DNA of 20,045 nt from Bacillota bacterium (GTDB taxonomy: Bacteria > Bacillota > Bacilli > Paenibacillales > NBRC-103111), in NCBI GenBank assembly GCA_023393235.1, contig JAEWMH010000033.1:1-20045 (forward strand). Direction: 5' to 3'. The position numbers were made by a program, and so were the translations under genes. Each line of letters opens with the position of its first letter. Position 1 is the first letter of the stretch. Positions 15,405 through 20,045 of this stretch are shown here, in pieces. Under the pieces are notes generated by a model. The model was not told the DNA's origin. It made no database searches and worked only from the letters and a program-made list of their open reading frames with translations.

Positions 15405-16342
15405 GACTCGTTCAATACATCCGGAATGAGAATATGAAAATCTATAAGAGAAAGCGCACCTGGGTGCTTATTGCCCTTATAGCTATCTTCGTCATTCTCC
15501 AAATCATCAATGTCCGCACGGGCGACGGCAGCCCCGCAGGGGCAGATTGGAGAACACAGCTGGAGCAGGAGAATCTCCGGCTGACCGAGGAAGCCGGTGA
15601 TCCGGAGGCGCTGCCGATTGAGGTACGGCAGGCAGAGAAAAACAGGCTTTTGAACCAGTATTACCTGCAGCATAATGTGCCCCCGGAGATGAATGCCTGG
15701 AGCTTCGCCGGGGATCTGGCCGGAAATATTGTATTCGCCGTATCCCTCATCTCCATCATTATTGCCGGAGAGATTGCTGCCGCGGAATTCGTCTCCGGTA
15801 CGATCAAGCTGCTGCTCACTCGCTCAGCCAGCCGGACAGAGATATATACCGCCAAATATTTGGCCGCGCTCCTGTTCGGACTGGGGTTGACCCTCATTGG
15901 CCTGCTGCTCTCCCTCTTGTTCGGCGGGATCATGTTCGGCTGGGACGGCCTCGGAGACAGTTACATGTATGTGAGGGACCATACCGTTCAGCAAACGCCC
16001 ATGCTGCTGTCCATCCTCGGCGGTTACCTGTTCCATCTTCCATTTTTGCTGATTACAGTGACCTTGGCCTTTATGATATCGGCGGGCTTCCGAAGCACCA
16101 TCTTCGCCATTGTCATTCCCCTGTTCGTCTCTGTGGCAGGCTTCGTGATTTCCATCGCGATGAACGGGTGGCCATGGACCCGTTATTTTATCTTTGCCCA
16201 TACCGACCTTTCCGGTTATTTTCTGGGTGATCCGTCTGTGGAGGGGATGACCCTGGGCTTTTCCCTGGTTTTCATCGGGCTTCATCTGGCTGCCATGCAT
16301 CTGCTATCCCACACGTTATTCGTAAGAAGGGATATCTCATAG
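15401..16342 (+). CDS. ABC-2 type transporter permease
   Basis: This 313-aa membrane protein has about six helices: one near residues 20-38, a large outward-facing loop (about 40-100, charged), and then helices around 103-127, 150-178, 203-230, 234-254 and 280-305. The motif 'EFVSGTIKLLLTRSASRTEIYTAK' region (about 128-152) is the conserved cytoplasmic coupling helix of BcrB/NatB-like ABC-2 permeases. It forms the membrane channel for the upstream ATPase. The start is a TTG at 15401 overlapping the ATPase stop, with AGGAGG about nine bases upstream, which indicates translational coupling. A lipoprotein gene follows after 46 bases. Confidence 0.9.
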   Translation: MRLVQYIRNENMKIYKRKRTWVLIALIAIFVILQIINVRTGDGSPAGADWRTQLEQENLRLTEEAGDPEALPIEVRQAEKNRLLNQYYLQHNVPPEMNAWSFAGDLAGNIVFAVSLISIIIAGEIAAAEFVSGTIKLLLTRSASRTEIYTAKYLAALLFGLGLTLIGLLLSLLFGGIMFGWDGLGDSYMYVRDHTVQQTPMLLSILGGYLFHLPFLLITVTLAFMISAGFRSTIFAIVIPLFVSVAGFVISIAMNGWPWTRYFIFAHTDLSGYFLGDPSVEGMTLGFSLVFIGLHLAAMHLLSHTLFVRRDIS

Positions 16343-16388
16343 CAGCGGCGTCGTTACATCCCAACCCTAATAGAAAAGAGGAATCCAA

Positions 16389-17081
16389 ATGCACCGGATA
16401 TGGAGATTTATCATCGTTGCATGCTTACTGTTGGTCACGGCCTGCGGCAACGGCGAAGCCGCAACGTCTACACAGGAGCTCCAATTAGAGGCAAATCAGC
16501 TGACAAAGCTGGTCATCAACAACCGCAATGGAGAAATTGAAATCAAAGGTGCGGATACAGACAAGATTGCCGTTGAAGCAGCAATTACGGCTAAGGGCAT
16601 AAGTATGGATAAATTAAAGCTGCAGCTGCGGGCAGAGGGCACAACCGCGTATTTGGATGCTGCCTTTGCCGGACAGCTGCTGGCTATGGGCTCCGGGACG
16701 GTGAATCTGAGGGTCAGCGTTCCGCAGCAAATGGCGGTCCAACTGGACTCTCATCGGGACGGCAAGCTTCAGGTGACGGGGCTCTCGGCTCCGTTGAAGG
16801 TGGACAATGTGAACGGGGATATAGAGATCGTGGATACCAAAGGCCCGGTAACGCTCTCCAACAGGGACGGGGATATGATCCTCCGCAATATCGGAGCGGA
16901 TGTTGCCATCGATAATATAAACGGACACATCCAAGTTGCCCAAGTCACAGGCTCGGCGAGGGTAAGCGTCGGCGACGGATCACTGGACATAGACGGCATC
17001 ACAGGCGATGCGGTTATTGACCAGAGCGGACATGGAGAAATTAAGCTGGGGGCTGTTGGGGGAAAGGTTCTGCGAAAATAG
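16389..17081 (+). CDS. DUF4097-family lipoprotein
   Basis: This 230-aa protein has a lipoprotein signal peptide with lipobox VTAC (Cys19), so it should be attached to the outer face of the membrane. The rest is a right-handed beta-repeat of the DUF4097 (adhesin-like) type. Successive strands have the pattern 'x-N-x-N-G-x-I-x-I', for example VINNRNGEIEIKG, VDNVNGDIEIVD, LSNRDGDMILRN and IDNINGHIQVAQ. No enzyme motif is seen. DUF4097 proteins often accompany envelope stress and ABC-2 transporter operons, which fits the position 46 bases after the permease. GAGGA precedes the ATG. It may sense or scaffold at the envelope; that role is an inference from context. Confidence 0.87.
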   Translation: MHRIWRFIIVACLLLVTACGNGEAATSTQELQLEANQLTKLVINNRNGEIEIKGADTDKIAVEAAITAKGISMDKLKLQLRAEGTTAYLDAAFAGQLLAMGSGTVNLRVSVPQQMAVQLDSHRDGKLQVTGLSAPLKVDNVNGDIEIVDTKGPVTLSNRDGDMILRNIGADVAIDNINGHIQVAQVTGSARVSVGDGSLDIDGITGDAVIDQSGHGEIKLGAVGGKVLRK

Positions 17082-17101
17082 ACATGTGAGGGTGGAGGAT
17101 T

Positions 17102-17737
17102 TCAGAGGCGGCGGACCTCCTCCCACTTCTCCTGCAGAGCCTTCAAATCCTCAAGGAAGAACCGATAGAGATTGGGGCGTCTTCTTACAGCCAGCGGGTG
17201 ATAGGTAAAGCTGATAGGAATGCCTTGAAGCTCATGCCAGCTGCCCCGCAATTCTTTAACACTGGCGTTCTCCTGACCTGGAAGCATGGCCTCCGCCACT
17301 ACATTCCCAAATCCGAATAACACCAGCGGCTTCTTCTCAAAAAGCTGCAGCTGGAGGTGAGGAAAACATGCCGCTCGGGCCTCCGGTTTGTTGTAAGCAC
17401 GTAATGGCCGGCATTTCAGCATATAGCTGACATACACATCGTTTGTATCTATCCCCGCCTCACGCAAACCAAGCTGGAGGGTTTCCCGGGTTCCGCAGAG
17501 AAGGGAATTGCCCTCCCGGTCCTCCCGGGCTCCGGGATTATCCAACACCAGCATCAGCGGGGCCTCCGGATTGCCCTCTCCCCAGATAACACGAGTCCGC
17601 TGCTTGGAGAGCTCGCAGCGATCACACTGCTCCGCCCCTGGAGGCGCTTGTTCTTCAGGCAAAATAACAAAGGAATGCTCCATCTCCGTGTCCGCCGCTC
17701 CTTCTCTCGCCCCCGTCGTTGCATCCATTATGCCCAT
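17102..17737 (-). CDS. uracil-DNA glycosylase, family 4-like, with Fe-S cysteines
   Basis: The frame shows the four cysteines of an iron-sulphur uracil-DNA glycosylase: CDRC followed by ELSKQRTR near the N-terminus, then CRP and AAC about 70 residues later in YMLKCRPLRAYNKPEARAAC. It also has the late motif YHPLAVRRRP, in the place of the HPS/HPA loop. The first active-site motif reads LDNPGAREDREG instead of the usual GEAPGxxED, as in a Paenibacillus/Bacillus subgroup. It should remove uracil from DNA as the first step of base excision repair. The start is unclear: the open frame extends to a TTG at 17788 without a ribosome binding site. I use the ATG at 17737; ATGs at 17728 and 17683 are alternatives, and none has a strong site. 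Confidence 0.85.
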   Translation of the reverse strand: MGIMDATTGAREGAADTEMEHSFVILPEEQAPPGAEQCDRCELSKQRTRVIWGEGNPEAPLMLVLDNPGAREDREGNSLLCGTRETLQLGLREAGIDTNDVYVSYMLKCRPLRAYNKPEARAACFPHLQLQLFEKKPLVLFGFGNVVAEAMLPGQENASVKELRGSWHELQGIPISFTYHPLAVRRRPNLYRFFLEDLKALQEKWEEVRRL

Positions 17738-17832
17738 TCTTTGCCCAAAAGCCGCATAATTGCATATTTCTGCTAAACCGGCCCACAATAATGGCGTTCT
17801 TACGCTAGCCTTAGGGGAGGAGAATCTCCGAT

Positions 17833-18822
17833 ATGCCCATGGACTACCCGTACCTCTCGTACCAGCTTGTAAAGGAAAGCGCCAATGACCCGCTCCTGCT
17901 TACCTCAATCTGGGGGAAGGAGTGGGGTATGGATAATCCGGTGGGCACCATCCGGCAGGTATTGGTCAACCATCCCAACAAAGCCCTCTCCAAACTCGCC
18001 GGCCACTATGAGTTCATTGAATCCGGTCCTCTTCTGTTGAACCAAATTAAAGGTAAACGGACGGGAGGCGAGGAGCCGTCCCCTCCTGACTTTCCGTTAG
18101 TCCAGTCCCAGCACAAGGACTTGGTGGCCGCTCTCAAGAAGGAGGGCATTGAGGTTGTGTTTATAGAGGGCTCCACGGATCAATGGCCGGAATCCATCTT
18201 TACCCGGGATATGGCCTTAATCGTGCCAGGGGGGTGTATTCTGTCGCGGTTGGCCCTGTATGTCCGGTATGGGGAATCCCGGCTGGCGGCACAAACCTTA
18301 CAGCACCTCGGGATGCCGGTTCTTGGCAGCGTACAGGGAACAGGCACGGTGGAAGGCGGAAGCTTCATCATGCTGGACCCCAAAACCGCCCTGATCGGCC
18401 GTTCGGAACGGGTCAACCAAGAAGGTATTGAGCAGGTCCGGCAGATTCTCTCCTGGCAGCAGATTGACCTTATTGTCATTGATCTGCCTGCGTCCATTAT
18501 CCACCTGGACGAGGCCTTCCTCATGATTGATGAACGGAAGGCGCTGGTGAACATTGCCCTGCTGCCGTTCTGGTTTCTGGACGAGCTGCACCGCCGCAAA
18601 ATCGAAATGCTGCATGTTGACCCGAGAGACCCCATGCTGGCTATCAACGCCTTGGCCCTGTCGCCCGGCAGGGTGCTTATGGCAAACGATGCCCCTTACA
18701 CCATGGAGCTGCTCTCCCGCCAGGGCATCCAGCTGGTTTCCGTCAACATCTCCGAGATCCAGAAGCTGGGGGGCGGGATCCACTGCTGCACCCTGCCTCT
18801 GATCCGCGATCCGCTCAGTTAG
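17833..18822 (+). CDS. arginine deiminase/DDAH-fold amidinohydrolase-like protein
   Basis: This 329-aa protein of the guanidino-group-modifying superfamily has FTRD (residues 123-126), VEGG (173-176), HLDE with His224, and a C-terminal GGGIHCC (313-319) in which Cys318 aligns with the catalytic cysteine. Relatives hydrolyse arginine, methylarginines or similar guanidino compounds to citrulline-type products. This one is shorter than true arginine deiminases (about 400 aa) and somewhat longer than DDAH, and no arc genes are nearby, so the substrate is open. GGGGAGGAG precedes the ATG by about ten bases, and part of it can form a small GGAG-AAT-CTCC hairpin (17819-17829). The gene converges on the APH-like gene with a 4-base overlap of stop codons. 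Confidence 0.88.
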   Translation: MPMDYPYLSYQLVKESANDPLLLTSIWGKEWGMDNPVGTIRQVLVNHPNKALSKLAGHYEFIESGPLLLNQIKGKRTGGEEPSPPDFPLVQSQHKDLVAALKKEGIEVVFIEGSTDQWPESIFTRDMALIVPGGCILSRLALYVRYGESRLAAQTLQHLGMPVLGSVQGTGTVEGGSFIMLDPKTALIGRSERVNQEGIEQVRQILSWQQIDLIVIDLPASIIHLDEAFLMIDERKALVNIALLPFWFLDELHRRKIEMLHVDPRDPMLAINALALSPGRVLMANDAPYTMELLSRQGIQLVSVNISEIQKLGGGIHCCTLPLIRDPLS

Positions 18823-19832
18823 CTGCCCTCCAGAAGAGCGTCCAGCTGCTCCCAATTCCTCGCGGCGACCATCATCTCCTCTGCGAAGCGCACAGGGACC
18901 ACGCTGGACGTTTCCATCGACGGCTGGATCCACCAAAACGTCTCCACACACCAGACATACTTGACCGCTTTCACCAGCGAACCCGGCGGTAGCGGCCGTG
19001 TGCTGCAGTAGCCTTCGGCGAAGGCGGCCACTGCATCCCCCTGGAATCCGCCGCCGCTCAGAGTGCCTGACAAAACAGCCCTTCCCAGGTCCATTGCTGG
19101 GAACGAATAACGTGCCCGGTCAAAATCCACGATTGCGGTAAGCGCATCTCCTTCAAAAAGCAGGTTGTCCGCCCACAGGTCAAGATGAGCCCAGCCTGGG
19201 GCCGGGGGCGCCAGATCGTCCTGCCGGAGTGAATCAATGATTGCCTTCTGTAATTGCAAGGCATTCCGGATGTGCACCGTCGAGCCGCGGGCCGCATCCC
19301 AATTTGTCTCCCACGTCTGCTCCATCCTCTCCCGGGACAGCCGGTAAGCAGGTTCCTTCCGTGGAATCGCTACCCCTCCCCCTGTTGCCGCCGCGGAATC
19401 CCAGACGGTGTGCATATCCGCCGCCGCCCTTCCCAGTGCGTACATCCGGCGTTCACCCATCTGGCCGGCAGGCACCATCGTCCCCGGACAACAGGTCATG
19501 ACAGCCATGTATCTTCCGCAAGGCAGGAGATGCATGCAGCGCCCCTCCAGCTCCAATGGTCCGGGACACCGTCCACCCGACTCATAGAAAAGGAGCTGGA
19601 GCTGCAGCGCATCCTCAAAGCCCGCGCGAAACTCCGCATTCTGCCATCTCTCCTTGTACCGCTCCGGGTGATAGCACTTGATGAACAGCCGTCCCTTGTC
19701 CGTTTCCACAATCCACTTCTCATTCATCAGCCCGCGTCTGATGCGGGTGACCGACTGCACCGTAACCGAAAGATGCTTTTTCAGCCACCCGTCGATTTCA
19801 TCTATTAATTGGGCTTCCGTTATCAACGGCAT
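18819..19832 (-). CDS. aminoglycoside phosphotransferase (APH)-fold kinase
   Basis: This 337-aa protein kinase-like phosphotransferase (APH family, PF01636) has the catalytic loop HLDLWADN (216-223, Asp218 base, Asn223) and the metal-binding DFDRA with Asp236. The N-lobe lysine is probably Lys52 in FIKCYHP. Length and motif spacing fit CotS/HSK2-like relatives as well as true antibiotic kinases. With no resistance context, a small-molecule or sugar kinase is as likely as an aminoglycoside enzyme. GAGGGG lies eight bases before the ATG. A terminator and the end of another gene lie upstream, so it probably has its own promoter, although I could not identify a convincing one. Its stop codon overlaps the convergent hydrolase gene by four bases. 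Confidence 0.88.
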   Translation of the reverse strand: MPLITEAQLIDEIDGWLKKHLSVTVQSVTRIRRGLMNEKWIVETDKGRLFIKCYHPERYKERWQNAEFRAGFEDALQLQLLFYESGGRCPGPLELEGRCMHLLPCGRYMAVMTCCPGTMVPAGQMGERRMYALGRAAADMHTVWDSAAATGGGVAIPRKEPAYRLSRERMEQTWETNWDAARGSTVHIRNALQLQKAIIDSLRQDDLAPPAPGWAHLDLWADNLLFEGDALTAIVDFDRARYSFPAMDLGRAVLSGTLSGGGFQGDAVAAFAEGYCSTRPLPPGSLVKAVKYVWCVETFWWIQPSMETSSVVPVRFAEEMMVAARNWEQLDALLEGS

Positions 19833-19876
19833 CTTCGGATCCCCTCTTTATTACTAAATACTCCCCACGTCAAAAT

Positions 19877-19890
19877 AGAAAGCGCTTGCA
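19877..19890. promoter_or_regulatory. cre-like (CcpA catabolite repression) site
   Basis: AGAAAGCGCTTGCA matches the TGWAANCGNTNWCA consensus at 12 of 14 positions and contains the palindromic core AAGCGCTT. It lies about 45 bases upstream of the APH-like gene, where CcpA could block its promoter. Single sites of this length also occur by chance. Confidence 0.4.
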
Positions 19891-19930
19891 AATAATCGGT
19901 GCAATCAGCCCCAAGACCATGCTCATGGGA

Positions 19931-19958
19931 CGAATAAGAAGACATGGTCCACCATGTC
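19931..19958 (-). terminator. intrinsic terminator of the gene entering from the right
   Basis: On the minus strand, GACATGG (19958-19952), loop TGGA and CCATGTC (19947-19941) are followed by TTCTTATTCG. It lies about 40 bases after the TGA at 19999-20001 and separates that gene from the APH-like gene. Confidence 0.65.
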
Positions 19959-19998
19959 CCCCTATAATCGCTGTTGTCTGCCGGAAGCCGCTCCCGCA

Positions 19999-20045
19999 TC
20001 AATTGACCCTGTCGTTAATATCCTTTACATAATCGTCCACTACAC
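19999..20045 (-). CDS. 3' end of an unidentified gene (partial)
   Basis: The minus strand enters the window in an open frame reading VVDDYVKDINDRVN and then TGA. The composition is that of a genuine soluble C-terminus, and a terminator hairpin follows about 40 bases later. Fourteen residues are too few to name the product. The rest lies beyond position 20045. Confidence 0.4.
   Translation of the reverse strand, partial: VVDDYVKDINDRVN

Noticed and set aside
15824..16300. 158-codon minus-strand frame antisense to the ABC permease
   Set aside because: Its composition is rich in His, Gln and Glu, typical of a complement of a hydrophobic gene, and it has no ribosome binding site. The plus-strand permease is certain.
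17819..17829. GGAG-AAT-CTCC hairpin over the ribosome binding site of the deiminase-like gene
   Set aside because: A 4-base stem with a 3-base loop is too weak to call a regulatory element.
19823..19999. 58-codon minus-strand frame starting MRERLPADNSDYRG and overlapping the APH-like start
   Set aside because: Its ATG overlaps the upstream stop, which looks like coupling, but the frame contains the terminator hairpin and the cre-like site and has only a poor ribosome binding site. It is more likely intergenic DNA.

Overview
The window looks like a chromosomal segment from a Paenibacillus-type Firmicute. The evidence is a large surface protein ending in S-layer homology (SLH) domains, strong AGGAGG-type ribosome binding sites, frequent GTG and TTG starts, sigma-A promoters of the TTGACA/TATAAT kind, and a moderate to high GC content. 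I see no rRNA, tRNA or CRISPR array, and no complete mobile element. The one sign of mobility is the left edge, where a retropepsin-like protease gene is cut after 15 codons by sequence resembling an IS256-family terminus.

Left part (1-3440, all minus strand). A small conserved gene is translationally coupled to the protease remnant. Next, in transcription order, comes a probable operon of an unrecognised 154-aa protein, a prolyl-aminopeptidase-like alpha/beta hydrolase and a secreted protein with four SH3-like repeats, closed by a hairpin terminator. Divergent from it (3699-8789) is a 1696-aa surface protein with a signal peptide, tandem cadherin-like modules and C-terminal SLH anchors, followed by its own terminator.

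Middle part (8880-12543). An autoregulated-looking PadR/DUF2812 pair has a consensus promoter covered by a long perfect palindrome. It converges through a shared terminator on a zinc-ribbon PhnA/YjdM protein, an SDR oxidoreductase and a small membrane protein. Next is a CPT-like (chloramphenicol phosphotransferase family) P-loop kinase. Its 5' leader carries a short ORF with its own ribosome binding site and four mutually exclusive pairing segments, the last of which is the kinase Shine-Dalgarno. This is the textbook layout of a ribosome-stalling translational attenuator and is the most interesting signal in the window.

Right part (12544-20045). A DesK/NarL-type histidine kinase is fused to its LuxR-type response regulator. 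It is divergent from an ABC-2 exporter (ATPase and permease) and a DUF4097 lipoprotein, together resembling a cell-envelope stress or antibiotic-detoxification locus. Then come a family-4-like uracil-DNA glycosylase (minus), an arginine-deiminase/DDAH-fold hydrolase (plus) and an APH-fold kinase (minus) whose stop codon overlaps that of the hydrolase. The window ends with the terminator and last codons of a gene entering from the right.
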